A program made the translations under genes and the position numbers. The notes below the pieces were generated by a model, which searched no databases, was not told the DNA's origin, and worked only from the letters and a program-made list of their open reading frames with translations. A stretch of 64,000 nucleotides of DNA from Limnohabitans parvus II-B4 (GTDB taxonomy: Bacteria > Pseudomonadota > Gammaproteobacteria > Burkholderiales > Burkholderiaceae_C): the NCBI RefSeq assembly GCF_003063455.1, contig NZ_NESN01000001.1, forward strand, positions 434,001-498,000, in the 5' to 3' direction. Positions 18,910 to 28,030 of the stretch are shown one piece after another; the first letter of the stretch is position 1, and each line of letters starts with the position of its first letter.

Positions 18910-19512
18910 ATGAAACACGTTTATGTGATCGACGACAACGAAGTTGTGGCTTCTGCCTTGGGCGACACATTGAAGCGGCTGGGTTTTTCGACCGAGGTTT
19001 ACAACGATCCACTGGTGTTCTTGCAGGAATCCATGCCGGTATCACCCGCTGTGATCCTGATGGACATGCGCATGCCGTCCATGTCGGGCGTGGAATTGCA
19101 AAAACGGCTGCAGGACATTGGCCGCAAAACGCCGATCGTTTTCATCAGTGGCGAATGGGAATCCAGCGAAATCGTCTTGAGCATGAAGCAAGGCGCGGTC
19201 GATTTCCTGTTCAAGCCCTTCAATTTGGAAGACTTGTTGACTGCAATAGCGCATGCGTTGGAAAAAGACCAACAAAATTCGCAGGCACTGTCGCTACAGT
19301 TGACGCTGCGCGAACGTTACAACAGCCTGACCCCTCGCGAAAAAGAAGTCTGCGCTTTGCTGGTGGAAGGTTTGTTGAGCAAACAAATTGCCGTCAACCT
19401 GGGCATCAGCAATGCGACGATCAAGGTGCACAAGTCACGCATTCTGGAGAAGATGCAGGCCAGCTCTTTGCAGCAGCTGGCACTGGGCATTCAGCAGCTG
19501 GGTTTGAACTGA
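18910..19512 (+). CDS. FixJ/NarL-type response regulator with LuxR HTH output
   Basis: The 200-residue protein begins MKHVYVIDDNE. The receiver has the acidic pair D8/D9, phosphoacceptor D52 (ILMDMRMP) and switch K102 (FLFKPF). The output is a LuxR-type helix-turn-helix near residues 138-190 (LTPREKEVCALLVEGLLSKQ, then NATIKVHKSRILEKM). The start at 18910 is set by the receiver fold; TTG 18853 and ATG 18871 in the same frame would add 13-19 residues. It ends 13 bp from the end of the histidine kinase gene on the other strand, its probable partner. It is divergent from the tolC-adhesin operon and could control it; this is inference. Confidence 0.9.
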   Translation: MKHVYVIDDNEVVASALGDTLKRLGFSTEVYNDPLVFLQESMPVSPAVILMDMRMPSMSGVELQKRLQDIGRKTPIVFISGEWESSEIVLSMKQGAVDFLFKPFNLEDLLTAIAHALEKDQQNSQALSLQLTLRERYNSLTPREKEVCALLVEGLLSKQIAVNLGISNATIKVHKSRILEKMQASSLQQLALGIQQLGLN

Positions 19513-19525
19513 GGTGGGCAGGTGA

Positions 19526-20992
19526 TCAGGCTGCCGGGTTGGCCTGTTTGCTGAGCGGAATCCACAACTGAACCAAGGCACCACCGCTGGGCTGGTTGGC
19601 CAAGACCAATTCACCACGCCAAGTGCTCAAGATGTAGTGACACAAAATGAGACCGACGCCCATGCCGGTCTCCTTGGTGGACTGGAAATGCAACCAGTCA
19701 CTGGACAACAAATGTTTTGGGAATCCAGGTCCGTTGTCAGTCACCGTCAACACGACATGGTCTTGGTCGCGCCGAATTTCCTGCGTGAAGGCCATGCCGA
19801 TGTGAGGTTTTTGACCGGGCGTGGCGTTGCTTGACAAGGCGTCCATGGCGTTGGCCACCAGGTTGAAGACGATGCGCTCAAACATCACTTTATTCGCAAT
19901 CACTGGCAATGGGCCACTGGCTGGGGGAGTTCCCAGCAAGACGTGACGCCGACTGGCTTCGTTTTGCAAAATCGGAAGTATGTCTTGCAGGCAGGAATCG
20001 AGGGCAACGGTCTCGAAATCGGGCTTTTGGGCCATCATCAAATTGCGCAAACTGTGGTTCATTTGCCCGATTTTTTGCACCAAGCTCACGCTGTACTCAA
20101 TGGAGGTCTGAAGCGATGGGTCTGCGGTTTTGGTGCGCCATTGCGCCTCTTGCAAAGTCAAATTCAATGCGGCAAGCGGTTGGCTGAGTTCATGCACGAT
20201 GGCCGAGTTGAACATGGCCAAAGAGCTGACGGTGGAAAAGCGCGAGTTGATCATCAGCATGTGGTCGCGCTCGCGAACGAGCTGAGTCAGCTCTTCATTC
20301 ATGGACTCCGATTTATCCTTGGCTTGCTGGATCGAAAAATTGATCCAGTGCAGTCGTTCGTTGGCATGGGTGATCAAAAAAACTGAAATGAACATCAGAC
20401 ACACGCCCAAGACAAAACGAAGCATTATTTGAAGAAAGGGCTCTTCGTACAAATTGATGTTGCTCGGCGTGTCACTGAAAATCAAGATCAGGCGCATCAC
20501 GCTGACGATCACCCCCAGCAAGGCACTGGCGATCAAGGCCAAAATGTAAAAAGATTTGCGTTGTTGATAGAGGCTGTGTGCTTCGATGCATGTCCAGATA
20601 CAGGCGGCGACCAGCCATGCGACGACCAGCAAAACGCGTTGCTGAAAATTGCCGTGCAAACGCAAATATTCAAAGAATGCAGCAGAAAAGCCCCACAAAA
20701 TAGCGATAAAAAACAAGGCTTTACGGGAATCTTTGCCCAGCCAATGGCGCATTAAAAACGCAGGCCCCAGCGTGAACGCCACCAAAATGAAATTGGCTGG
20801 CGTTAACAGGCCTCGATGCACGTGGGGTGCCAACAAAAACAAAAAATAAGACAACCCACCTGCTAGCGGTATGCCTGACAGCCAGTAGCCTTCGGCACCA
20901 GAATTATTGCGGTAATAGGGGATGGTGCTGATAGTCAACATGCCAAACATCGTGCCAAACAGTGCGAAATAGATTTCGTTGTAGTAAGTCAT
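19526..20992 (-). CDS. Membrane sensor histidine kinase
   Basis: The 488-residue protein has about seven hydrophobic segments in residues 5-210, then a short coiled-coil stretch. The kinase core has the phosphoacceptor region IVHELSQPLAALN (H267), N box NLVANAMDAL, G1 box VTDNGPGF and G2-like GMGVGLILCHYIL. HELSQPLAALN-type H boxes are typical of FixL/TtrS-like kinases paired with FixJ/LuxR-type regulators, which fits the convergent neighbour. No periplasmic or PAS sensor domain is evident, so the signal is probably sensed in the membrane. ATG 20992 is the first Met after the upstream tRNA terminator; a longer frame upstream would run through the tRNA and is rejected. Confidence 0.88.
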   Translation of the reverse strand: MTYYNEIYFALFGTMFGMLTISTIPYYRNNSGAEGYWLSGIPLAGGLSYFLFLLAPHVHRGLLTPANFILVAFTLGPAFLMRHWLGKDSRKALFFIAILWGFSAAFFEYLRLHGNFQQRVLLVVAWLVAACIWTCIEAHSLYQQRKSFYILALIASALLGVIVSVMRLILIFSDTPSNINLYEEPFLQIMLRFVLGVCLMFISVFLITHANERLHWINFSIQQAKDKSESMNEELTQLVRERDHMLMINSRFSTVSSLAMFNSAIVHELSQPLAALNLTLQEAQWRTKTADPSLQTSIEYSVSLVQKIGQMNHSLRNLMMAQKPDFETVALDSCLQDILPILQNEASRRHVLLGTPPASGPLPVIANKVMFERIVFNLVANAMDALSSNATPGQKPHIGMAFTQEIRRDQDHVVLTVTDNGPGFPKHLLSSDWLHFQSTKETGMGVGLILCHYILSTWRGELVLANQPSGGALVQLWIPLSKQANPAA

Positions 20993-21010
20993 GCCACGGA
21001 CCCCGAAAAA

Positions 21011-21040
21011 AAACCTCCAACAGATACCTGTTGGAGGTTT
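21011..21040 (-). terminator. Rho-independent terminator of tRNA-Pro
   Basis: A perfect 13-bp stem (AAACCTCCAACAG / CTGTTGGAGGTTT) with a 4-base loop is followed on the minus strand by a T-run. It lies 12 bp beyond the tRNA-Pro 3' end and just before the kinase gene. Confidence 0.85.
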
Positions 21041-21052
21041 TATAAAAATAAA

Positions 21053-21129
21053 TGGTCGGCGTGGCGGGATTCGAACTCGCGACCCCTTGCACCCCATGCA
21101 AGTGCGCTACCAGGCTGCGCTACACGCCG
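21053..21129 (-). tRNA. tRNA-Pro (anticodon GGG)
   Basis: The 77-nt cloverleaf has acceptor arms CGGCGTG/CACGCCG, anticodon stem CTTGC/GCAAG with loop ATGGGGT, T-arm with GTTCGAATC, and an encoded CCA. The anticodon read from the loop is GGG. Confidence 0.95.
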
Positions 21130-21163
21130 ACAAGCTTTGAATTATAACCGCATAAATTCACCC

Positions 21164-21628
21164 TCAAAGGGTGAGCAAGGACCGAATTTCAATCAGCTCA
21201 TTTTTCAGCGAAAGGCCTTTTGCGCCATCGTCGGCCCACTCGACATCGGCCAGGGCCAACCGCTCAGAAGGCTCACCAGACCATTCGTCTGTGTTCGATT
21301 CATCTGTGTTTGACGAGGTCTCGTCCAAATCAGCGCCTTCAGCTGCACCGCGTCGCAGTTGACGCTCGGTCTGCACCAACTCTTGCAAACGGTTGCGTGC
21401 ACCACTGATGGTGAAGCCTTGGTCATAAAGCAAGTCACGAATGCGCCGAATCATCAACACCTCATGGTGCTGGTAATAACGGCGATTGCCCCGGCGCTTG
21501 ACTGGCCGAAGCTGGGTAAATTCCTGCTCCCAATAGCGCAAAACATGCGGCTTGACACCACACAATTCGCCCACTTCACCGATGGTGAAATAGCGTTTGG
21601 CAGGGATGGATGGAAGCGGACTGTCCAT
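21164..21628 (-). CDS. MerR-family transcriptional regulator
   Basis: The 154-residue protein has a winged helix-turn-helix at the N-terminus: YFTIGEVGELCGVKPHVLRY, then WEQEFTQLRPVKRRGNRRYY and a dimerisation helix. The C-terminal half is acidic and low in complexity (DETSSNTDESNTDEWSGEPS), with no metal-binding cysteine cluster. This is the small MerR-like regulator commonly found beside tRNA-Pro (often after ihfA) in Burkholderiales; here a tRNA-Val precedes it instead. ATG 21628 was preferred to TTG 21640. Its target is unknown. Confidence 0.85.
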   Translation of the reverse strand: MDSPLPSIPAKRYFTIGEVGELCGVKPHVLRYWEQEFTQLRPVKRRGNRRYYQHHEVLMIRRIRDLLYDQGFTISGARNRLQELVQTERQLRRGAAEGADLDETSSNTDESNTDEWSGEPSERLALADVEWADDGAKGLSLKNELIEIRSLLTL

Positions 21629-21737
21629 GAACGACAACAAGTTACGTGGAAAACCTTGTAGCTTACTGCAACTTGCGAGAAAACGTCCAGACGAATTCGT
21701 TCACGAAAAGAATCATCGACATGCGAATGAAAAAACA

Positions 21738-21771
21738 AAAAAGCACTTGAGATCTCTCTCAAGTGCTTTTT
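21738..21771 (-). terminator. Rho-independent terminator of tRNA-Val
   Basis: A perfect 15-bp A/T-tailed stem (AAAAAGCACTTGAGA / TCTCAAGTGCTTTTT) with loop TCTC lies 13 bp beyond the tRNA-Val 3' end. It could work in both directions. Confidence 0.85.
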
Positions 21772-21784
21772 GATTGGGTGTTTT

Positions 21785-21859
21785 TGGTGGGCAGTACAAG
21801 TTTCGAACTTGTGACCCCTGCAGTGTGAATGCAGTGCTCTACCCCTGAGCTAACCGCCC
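21785..21859 (-). tRNA. tRNA-Val (anticodon CAC)
   Basis: The 75-nt cloverleaf has acceptor arms GGGCGGT/ACTGCCC, anticodon stem CTGCA/TGCAG with loop TTCACAC, T-arm with GTTCGAAAC, and an encoded CCA. The anticodon is CAC. Confidence 0.95.
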
Positions 21860-21947
21860 TACGCTTCTCAGCGAAGACTTGAATTATGGCACAAAAATAC
21901 CGCTGAATTGGACCGAACGCGCAAAAAATGGATCCTTGTCAGCGCCC

Positions 21948-22658
21948 TCAAGCGGCTTGTATCTGACGCCAAACAGTTTTGCCACCACTCGACTTGTCCA
22001 GCTGCGTCAGCACATCGTCATGCGCCGCCAACTCTTGCGCATTGGCGGGCAATACAGACAGCACGTAGGTGCTCAAATCCACTTGCACCACCACAGCCTG
22101 GGTGTCGGTGGACGCATCACCCGCGTCAATCAACAAGGCCTCTTGGCCACGCGTCATGTTGATGTAGACGTCGGCCAGCAACTCGGCGTCCAGCAAGGCA
22201 CCGTGCAGCGTGCGGCCTGAATTGTCCACTTCCAGTCGGTCGCACAAGGCATCCAGGCTGTTGCGCTTGCCCGGGAACATTTCCTTGGCCATGGCCAGGG
22301 TGTCGATCACGTTGCTGACGTAGGCCTTGAGCGGCTTTTTGCCCACACGCTCCAGCTCTTTGTTCAAAAAGCCAATGTCAAACGCCGCGTTGTGGATGAT
22401 GAGTTCGGCATCACCGAGGTAGTCCAGAATTTCTTCAGACAACTCGGCAAACTTGGGTTTGTCACGCAAAAATTCGTTGCTGATGCCGTGCACCTTGAGC
22501 GCGTCTTCGTGGCTGTCACGCTCAGGGTTGAAATAAAAATGCAGGTTGTTGCCCGTGAGCTTGCGGGCATACAGCTCCACACAACCGAGCTCGATGATGC
22601 GGTCGCCGCCTTCGGCCGAGAGGCCCGTGGTTTCGGTGTCCAGAACGATTTGACGCAT
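21948..22658 (-). CDS. dnaQ: DNA polymerase III epsilon subunit (3'-5' proofreading exonuclease)
   Basis: The 236-residue protein is a DEDDh exonuclease. ExoI is DTETTGL at residues 7-13, ExoII lies around HNAAFDIGFL, and ExoIII is HGALLDAELLADVYI with the catalytic His and Asp. The length and C-terminal tail fit DnaQ, which binds the polymerase alpha subunit, rather than a short stand-alone exonuclease. It starts 8 bp after the fdx stop, so it is probably co-transcribed with the end of the isc operon. No terminator was seen between its stop and tRNA-Val. Confidence 0.95.
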   Translation of the reverse strand: MRQIVLDTETTGLSAEGGDRIIELGCVELYARKLTGNNLHFYFNPERDSHEDALKVHGISNEFLRDKPKFAELSEEILDYLGDAELIIHNAAFDIGFLNKELERVGKKPLKAYVSNVIDTLAMAKEMFPGKRNSLDALCDRLEVDNSGRTLHGALLDAELLADVYINMTRGQEALLIDAGDASTDTQAVVVQVDLSTYVLSVLPANAQELAAHDDVLTQLDKSSGGKTVWRQIQAA

Positions 22659-22666
22659 GTCTGGCC

Positions 22667-23005
22667 TCAGTGGTTTTCTTTGGCGTGGTTGATGGTGTAG
22701 CGCGGGATCTCGATCACCAAATCTTGTTTGGCCACAAAGGCCTGGCAGCTCAGGCGCGAGTTGGGCTCCAGGCCCCAGGCGCGGTCGAGCAGGTCTTCTT
22801 CGGTTTCTTCCATCTCACCCAGGCTTTTGAAGCCTTCGCGCACCACCACATGGCAGGTGGTGCAGGCCGCGCTCATGTCGCAGGCGTGTTCGATGTTGAT
22901 TTTGTTGTCGAGCAGCGCTTCGCAGATGCTGGTGCCCGCAGGCGCGGTGATTTCTGCGCCGTTGGGGCAGTACTCGGGGTGGGGCAGGATTTTGATGACG
23001 GGCAT
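22667..23005 (-). CDS. fdx: ISC-type [2Fe-2S] ferredoxin
   Basis: The 112-residue adrenodoxin-type ferredoxin has cluster ligands C42, C48, C51 (HACDMSAACTTC) and C87 (RLSCQAF). It supplies electrons for Fe-S cluster assembly. It lies last in the isc run after hscA, with a 31-bp gap, and is followed at once by dnaQ. No iscX gene is present between fdx and dnaQ. Confidence 0.95.
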   Translation of the reverse strand: MPVIKILPHPEYCPNGAEITAPAGTSICEALLDNKINIEHACDMSAACTTCHVVVREGFKSLGEMEETEEDLLDRAWGLEPNSRLSCQAFVAKQDLVIEIPRYTINHAKENH

Positions 23006-23036
23006 AGGTGTCTTTGAATTCGGTGCAGGTCGGACT

Positions 23037-24914
23037 TTACAAGGACTGGATGTTTTGGCCAGACAAGGCCTTCTGGATGCTGTGGTTCATGCGCTCGGCC
23101 GCAAAGGCTTCGGTGCCTTTGGCCAGCGCCTGGGTGCAGTCTTCCAGCGCCTTGGCGTCTTGCTCGGTCTGGATGGCTGCTTGCAAAGTGGCCATCTGGG
23201 CGTCAATGGCGGCGCGCTCGTCGGCTTGCAGCAGATCGCCGTCCGCCGCCAAGGCGCTTCGCGTGGCCAGCAGCATGCGGTCGGCATCGACCCGCGCTTC
23301 GACCAGCGCACGGGCTTTCATGTCGGCTTGCGCGGTTGTGAAGCTTTCTTGCAGCATGGTGGCGATCTGCTCGTCGCTCAGGCCATACGAGGGCTTGACG
23401 TCGATGCGCGCTTCGACACCGCTGATTTGCTCTTTGGCACCCACACTCAACAAGCCATCGGCGTCCACCGTGAAGGTGACGCGGATGCGGGCAGCGCCCG
23501 CGGCCATGGGCGGGATGCCGCGCAGTTCAAAGCGGGCCAGGCTGCGGCAGTCTTGCACCAGATCGCGCTCGCCCTGCACCACATGCAGTGCCAAGGCGGT
23601 CTGGCCATCTTGGTAGGTGGTGAAGTCTTGCGCCATGGCGGTGGGGATGGTCTGGTTGCGCGGGATGATGCGCTCGACCAGGCCGCCCATGGTCTCGATG
23701 CCCAGCGACAAGGGGATCACGTCGAGCAGCAGCAATTCGCCAGCGGCGTTGTTGCCCGCCAGCTGGTTGGCCTGAATGGCCGCACCTAAAGCGACGACTT
23801 CGTCGGGGTTGAGGTTGTTGAGCGGGGCTTGGCCAAAAAACTCGGCCACGGCGTGCTGGATTTGCGGCATGCGGGTGGAGCCGCCCACCATGACCACGCC
23901 TTGCACGTCATCTTTGGCCAGCTGGGCATCGCGCAGGGCTTTGCGGACGGCGGTGATGCAACGGGCTGTCAGGGCTTGGGTGGCTTGCTCGAAATCAGCA
24001 CGGCTGACGGGCACCGACAAGTCGCCGGTGGACAGCGCAACATTCAGGCTGGCCGTATCGGTGGTCGTCAAAGCCTCTTTGGCCGCACGGGCTGCCGCCT
24101 TGAGCAGGGTTTTGTCTTCTGCCGTGACCACCTGCAATGCGGGCTGACGCGCCATGGCAGCATCGGCCAGAGCTTGGTCGTAATCGTCACCGCCCAAGGC
24201 CGAGTCGCCGCCAGTGGACAGCACTTCGAACACGCCTTGCGTGAGGCGCAGGATGGAGATGTCAAAGGTGCCGCCGCCCAGGTCGAACACGGCGTAAACG
24301 CCTTCGCTGGCGTTGTCCAGGCCATAAGCAATGGCAGCGGCGGTGGGCTCGTTGATCAGGCGCAGCACATTCAGGCCAGCCAGCTGGGCCGCGTCTTTGG
24401 TGGCTTGGCGCTGAGCGTCGTCAAAGTAAGCGGGCACGGTGATGACCGCGCCATACAAGTCGTCATTGAAGGTGTCTTCGGCGCGGTAACGCAAAGTGGC
24501 CAAAATCTCGGCGCTCACCTCCACCGGCGACTTGGGGCCTTGCACGGTCTGGATGCTGAGCATGCCACCCTTGGCTGTGCCTTCGCTGGCGATGAACTCG
24601 TAAGGCAGCTTGCTGCGGTCGGCAATGTCTTGCAGGCCACGGCCCATGAAACGCTTGACCGAGGCGATGGTGTTGACCGGGTCGGTGGCGGCAGACTGCA
24701 CGGCGTCAAAACCGATCTGACGGCCCTGGCCGGGCATGAAGCGCACCACAGACGGCAGGATCACCCGGCCGTCGTCGTCCGGCAGGCACTCGGCCACGCC
24801 ATTGCGCACAGAAGCCACCAGCGAATGGGTGGTGCCCAAGTCAATGCCTACGGCAATGCGGCGCTGGTGGGGGTCGGGCGACTGGCCCGGTTCAGAAATC
24901 TGCAGTAACGCCAT
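23037..24914 (-). CDS. hscA: Fe-S assembly Hsp70-family chaperone HscA
   Basis: The 625-residue Hsp70 protein has the phosphate-1 motif [37 protein letters not shown] and a substrate-binding domain that contains [18 protein letters not shown]. It releases Fe-S clusters from IscU together with HscB. ATG 24914 is chosen over the in-frame TTG at 24920. No strong Shine-Dalgarno is visible. It follows hscB by about 58 bp. Confidence 0.95.
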   Translation of the reverse strand: MALLQISEPGQSPDPHQRRIAVGIDLGTTHSLVASVRNGVAECLPDDDGRVILPSVVRFMPGQGRQIGFDAVQSAATDPVNTIASVKRFMGRGLQDIADRSKLPYEFIASEGTAKGGMLSIQTVQGPKSPVEVSAEILATLRYRAEDTFNDDLYGAVITVPAYFDDAQRQATKDAAQLAGLNVLRLINEPTAAAIAYGLDNASEGVYAVFDLGGGTFDISILRLTQGVFEVLSTGGDSALGGDDYDQALADAAMARQPALQVVTAEDKTLLKAAARAAKEALTTTDTASLNVALSTGDLSVPVSRADFEQATQALTARCITAVRKALRDAQLAKDDVQGVVMVGGSTRMPQIQHAVAEFFGQAPLNNLNPDEVVALGAAIQANQLAGNNAAGELLLLDVIPLSLGIETMGGLVERIIPRNQTIPTAMAQDFTTYQDGQTALALHVVQGERDLVQDCRSLARFELRGIPPMAAGAARIRVTFTVDADGLLSVGAKEQISGVEARIDVKPSYGLSDEQIATMLQESFTTAQADMKARALVEARVDADRMLLATRSALAADGDLLQADERAAIDAQMATLQAAIQTEQDAKALEDCTQALAKGTEAFAAERMNHSIQKALSGQNIQSL

Positions 24915-24972
24915 GGTCAATCAAGGGTGGTGTTCAAGTCGCCCACCTGCATGAGGCGTTGCGACCCGAGGG

Positions 24973-25497
24973 TCAAGTCAATCGGTCGAGTTTAGCGTTC
25001 ACTTCTTGCGTGAAGCGCTCAATGAACATGAGCGCCCTCACCTGCCCCACGGCCTGCGCCGGGTCTTTGGCCTCGTCCAACAGGCGGGCCAACTCTTGCT
25101 GCACTCGGCGCTGCTCGGCAGCCACCTCATCGGCCAGGGCTTCTAGCCCTTGCGTGCTGTCAGTGTCTTCGAGGTTTTCGCGCCACTCCATCTGCTGCAT
25201 GAGGAATGCAGCGGGCATGGCCGTGTTGTTCTCGGCCTGCACAGGCGCGCCTTGCAACTCGCACAAATAGGCGGCGCGTTTGAGCGGGTCTTTCAGGCGC
25301 TGATACGCCTCGTTGATGCGCACCGACCACTGCATGGCCACGCGCTGTGCGGCTGCGCCTTCGGCGGCAAAACGGTCGGGGTGGGCTTCGCGCTGCAGGG
25401 CTTTCCAGCGGGCGTCAAGCTGTGCGCGGTCTTGCGCAAACTGCACCGGTACATCAAACAGCTCGAAGTCGTTGGCTTGGAGAGAAATCACGCGCAA
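24973..25497 (-). CDS. hscB: Fe-S assembly J-domain co-chaperone HscB
   Basis: The 174-residue protein has an N-terminal J domain (FELFDVPVQFAQDRAQLDAR, then HPDRF with the HPD triad at about 39-41) and a C-terminal three-helix IscU-binding domain. There is no ATG at the start: the candidates are TTG 25497 and GTG 25491, differing by two residues. The neighbours iscA and hscA confirm the identity. Confidence 0.92.
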   Translation of the reverse strand: MRVISLQANDFELFDVPVQFAQDRAQLDARWKALQREAHPDRFAAEGAAAQRVAMQWSVRINEAYQRLKDPLKRAAYLCELQGAPVQAENNTAMPAAFLMQQMEWRENLEDTDSTQGLEALADEVAAEQRRVQQELARLLDEAKDPAQAVGQVRALMFIERFTQEVNAKLDRLT

Positions 25498-25512
25498 AAA
25501 CCCACACTCGAC

Positions 25513-25836
25513 TCAAACGCGGAACGACTCGCCGCAACCGCAGCGGTCACGTTCGTTGGGGTTGTTGAAGCGGAAACCCTCGTTCAGGCCTTCGCGCACG
25601 AAGTCCAGCTCGGTGCCGTCGATGTAGGCCAGGCTTTTGGGGTCCACCAGCACCTTGACGCCGTGGCCTTCAAAGACCACGTCTTCGGGCGCGATTTCGT
25701 CCACGTATTCGAGCTTGTAGGCCAAGCCCGAGCAGCCCGTGGTCTTGACGCCCAGACGCACACCCACGCCAGAGCCACGCTTGGCGAGGTACCGGGTCAC
25801 ATGCCGGGCGGCGGCGGCAGACAGTGTGATGGCCAT
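25513..25836 (-). CDS. iscA: Iron-sulfur assembly scaffold IscA
   Basis: The 107-residue A-type carrier has the three conserved cysteines: one in TTGCSGLAY and the C-terminal CGC in [10 protein letters not shown]. It carries Fe-S clusters to target proteins. Its start is one base from the iscU stop, so translation is probably coupled. Confidence 0.95.
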   Translation of the reverse strand: MAITLSAAAARHVTRYLAKRGSGVGVRLGVKTTGCSGLAYKLEYVDEIAPEDVVFEGHGVKVLVDPKSLAYIDGTELDFVREGLNEGFRFNNPNERDRCGCGESFRV

Positions 25837-25837
25837 G

Positions 25838-26224
25838 TCAGTTCAGGTGTTTCTTTTTGTAGTCGTCCACGGCGGCCTTGATGGCGTCTTCGGCCAAGAT
25901 GGAGCAGTGGATTTTGACGGGCGGCAGCGCCAGCTCTTCGGCGATCTGGCTGTTCTTCAGAGCCGCTGCTTCATCGAGCGTCTTACCCTTGACCCACTCG
26001 GTGACGAGCGAGCTGGAAGCGATGGCCGAGCCGCAGCCGTAGGTCTTGAAGCGTGCGTCTTCGATCACGCCGGTGGTCGGGTTGACCTTGATCTGCAACT
26101 TCATCACGTCGCCGCAAGCGGGCGCGCCGACCATGCCGGTGCCCACGTCTTCGTCGCCCTTGTCAAAGGAGCCGACGTTGCGGGGGTTTTCGTAGTGGTC
26201 AACCACTTTTTCAGAATAAGCCAT
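25838..26224 (-). CDS. iscU: Fe-S cluster scaffold IscU
   Basis: The 128-residue scaffold has cluster ligands in [19 protein letters not shown] and [10 protein letters not shown], and the HscA-recognition motif LPPVK just before the last cysteine. The start [18 protein letters not shown] is typical. The iscS stop lies 32 bp upstream. Confidence 0.96.
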   Translation of the reverse strand: MAYSEKVVDHYENPRNVGSFDKGDEDVGTGMVGAPACGDVMKLQIKVNPTTGVIEDARFKTYGCGSAIASSSLVTEWVKGKTLDEAAALKNSQIAEELALPPVKIHCSILAEDAIKAAVDDYKKKHLN

Positions 26225-26256
26225 GGTGTTTTCTCCGTATTCAGGTCAAGGTGAAC

Positions 26257-27474
26257 TCAGTGGGCGGCCCACTGGATCGTGCTGAGATCGATACCGTCTT
26301 GGTGCATTTCCCAAAGTGGGCTGAGCTCGCGCAGCTTGGCCACGTTCTCGCGGATGGTTTTGATCGCGTAGTCGATGTCTTCTTCAGTGGTCCAGCGGCC
26401 AATCGTCATGCGCAAGCTGCTGTGGGCCAACTCGTCGCTGCGGCCCAGGGCACGCAGCACATAGCTGGGCTCCAGGCTGGCCGAGGTGCAGGCCGAGCCG
26501 GACGAGACCGCCAAGCCCTTGATGCCCATGATCAACGACTCGCCTTCGACGAAGTTGAAGCTCATGTTGATGTTGTGGGGCACGCGCTGGGTGGCGTGTC
26601 CGTTCAAAAACACCTGCTCCATGTCACTCAGGCCATTGATCAGGCGGTCGTGCAGGGCACGCGCCTTGGCGTTGTCCTGGGCCATCTCCAGTTTGGCGAT
26701 GCGGAACGCTTCGCCCATGCCCACGCACTGGTGGGTAGGCAAGGTGCCCGAGCGCATACCGCGCTCATGTCCGCCGCCGTGCATTTGCGCTTCCAAGCGA
26801 ATGCGGGGTTTGCGGCGCACATACAAAGCGCCAATGCCTTTGGGTCCATAGGTTTTGTGCGAGGCCAAGCTCATCAGGTCGATGGGCAACTGGGTCATGT
26901 CGATCTCAACCTTGCCAGTGGCTTGGGCCGCATCGACGTGGAAGATGATGCCTTTTTCGCGGCACAGGTTGCCAATGGCGGTCACGTCCTGGATCACGCC
27001 GATTTCGTTGTTCACGAACATCACGCTGATCAAGATGGTGTCGGGGCGAATCGCGGCCTTGAGCGCGTCCATGTTGAGCAAACCATCGTCTTGCACATCG
27101 AGGTAAGTCACTTCAAAGCCCTGGCGCTCCAGCTCACGCATGGTGTCCAGCACGGCCTTGTGCTCTGTTTTGACGGTGATCAGGTGCTTGCCGCGCGACT
27201 TGTAAAAGTGCGCTGCGCCCTTGATGGCCAGGTTGTTGGATTCGGTCGCGCCGCTGGTCCAGACGATTTCGCGGGAGTCGGCTCCGATCAGGTCGGCCAC
27301 CTGCTCGCGGGCTTTTTCGACAGCGGCTTCGGCTTCCCAGCCCCAGGCGTGGGTGCGCGACGCAGGGTTGCCAAAGTGCTCACGCAACCAAGGAATGATG
27401 GCGTCCACCACGCGGGGGTCGCAGGGGTTGGTGGCACCGTAGTCGAGGTAAATGGGGAAGTGTGGCGTGGTCAT
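26257..27474 (-). CDS. iscS: Cysteine desulfurase IscS
   Basis: The 405-residue class V aminotransferase-fold enzyme takes sulfur from cysteine. It has the PLP lysine in [12 protein letters not shown] (near residue 206) and the catalytic loop cysteine in [17 protein letters not shown]. The C-terminus ends in the group I form ([14 protein letters not shown]). It follows iscR by 19 bp in the operon. Confidence 0.96.
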   Translation of the reverse strand: MTTPHFPIYLDYGATNPCDPRVVDAIIPWLREHFGNPASRTHAWGWEAEAAVEKAREQVADLIGADSREIVWTSGATESNNLAIKGAAHFYKSRGKHLITVKTEHKAVLDTMRELERQGFEVTYLDVQDDGLLNMDALKAAIRPDTILISVMFVNNEIGVIQDVTAIGNLCREKGIIFHVDAAQATGKVEIDMTQLPIDLMSLASHKTYGPKGIGALYVRRKPRIRLEAQMHGGGHERGMRSGTLPTHQCVGMGEAFRIAKLEMAQDNAKARALHDRLINGLSDMEQVFLNGHATQRVPHNINMSFNFVEGESLIMGIKGLAVSSGSACTSASLEPSYVLRALGRSDELAHSSLRMTIGRWTTEEDIDYAIKTIRENVAKLRELSPLWEMHQDGIDLSTIQWAAH

Positions 27475-27493
27475 GGTCAGTACTTCTTTTTAA

Positions 27494-28030
27494 TCAGGAT
27501 TTCGCAAACACCGTGCCCAGCTCGAACACCGAGTTGGGGCCGGTCACGCGGATGGGCTTGACCACCGGCATGGGCGAAATGGCGCGCTTGATGTTGGGCT
27601 TGGATTCCACCACCAGGCCTTTGGCCAGCTGGTCGTCCACCAGCTTTTGCAGGGAAACGGAGTCAAGGAATTCAACCATTTTGGAATTGAGCGAAGCCCA
27701 CAGGTCGTGCGTCATGCAGCGGCTGTCGCCGCCATGGCAGTTCTCCTTGCCTCCGCAGTGGGTGGCATCAATGGGCTCGTCGACCGACAAAATGATGTCG
27801 GCCACGGTGATGTCGGTGGATTTGCGGCCCAGTGTGTAACCGCCGCCGGGGCCACGGGTCGATTCGACCAGGTTGTGGCGGCGCAGCTTGCCAAACAGCT
27901 GCTCCAGATAGGACAGTGAAATCTGTTGGCGCTGGCTGATGGCGGCCAGGGTCACGGGGCCTGCGTCTTGACGCAAAGCCAAATCGATCATGGCGGTGAC
28001 GGCAAAACGGCCTTTGGTGGTGAGACGCAT
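27494..28030 (-). CDS. iscR: Fe-S cluster regulator IscR
   Basis: The 178-residue Rrf2-family repressor has an N-terminal winged helix (MRLTTKGRFAVTAMIDLAL, then ISLSYLEQLFGKLRRHNLV) and cluster-binding cysteines C92, C98 and C105 in HCGGKENCHGGDSRCMTH. The spacing of the last cysteine is one residue longer than in E. coli IscR. It heads the isc operon and probably represses it when [2Fe-2S]-loaded through the operator at 28081-28105. Confidence 0.95.
   Translation of the reverse strand: MRLTTKGRFAVTAMIDLALRQDAGPVTLAAISQRQQISLSYLEQLFGKLRRHNLVESTRGPGGGYTLGRKSTDITVADIILSVDEPIDATHCGGKENCHGGDSRCMTHDLWASLNSKMVEFLDSVSLQKLVDDQLAKGLVVESKPNIKRAISPMPVVKPIRVTGPNSVFELGTVFAKS

Noticed and set aside
20993-21097. 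Upstream extension of the histidine kinase by 35 codons
   Set aside because: It would run through the tRNA-Pro gene and its terminator, and the text matches tRNA sequence (RVRIPPRRP).
21053-21859. Integration site with an inserted element at the tRNA genes
   Set aside because: No integrase, no direct repeat of a tRNA 3' end, and neighbouring genes are ordinary chromosomal ones.
23829-24908. Plus-strand frame of 359 codons opposite hscA
   Set aside because: Antisense shadow of a well-identified hscA gene in the same codon register.
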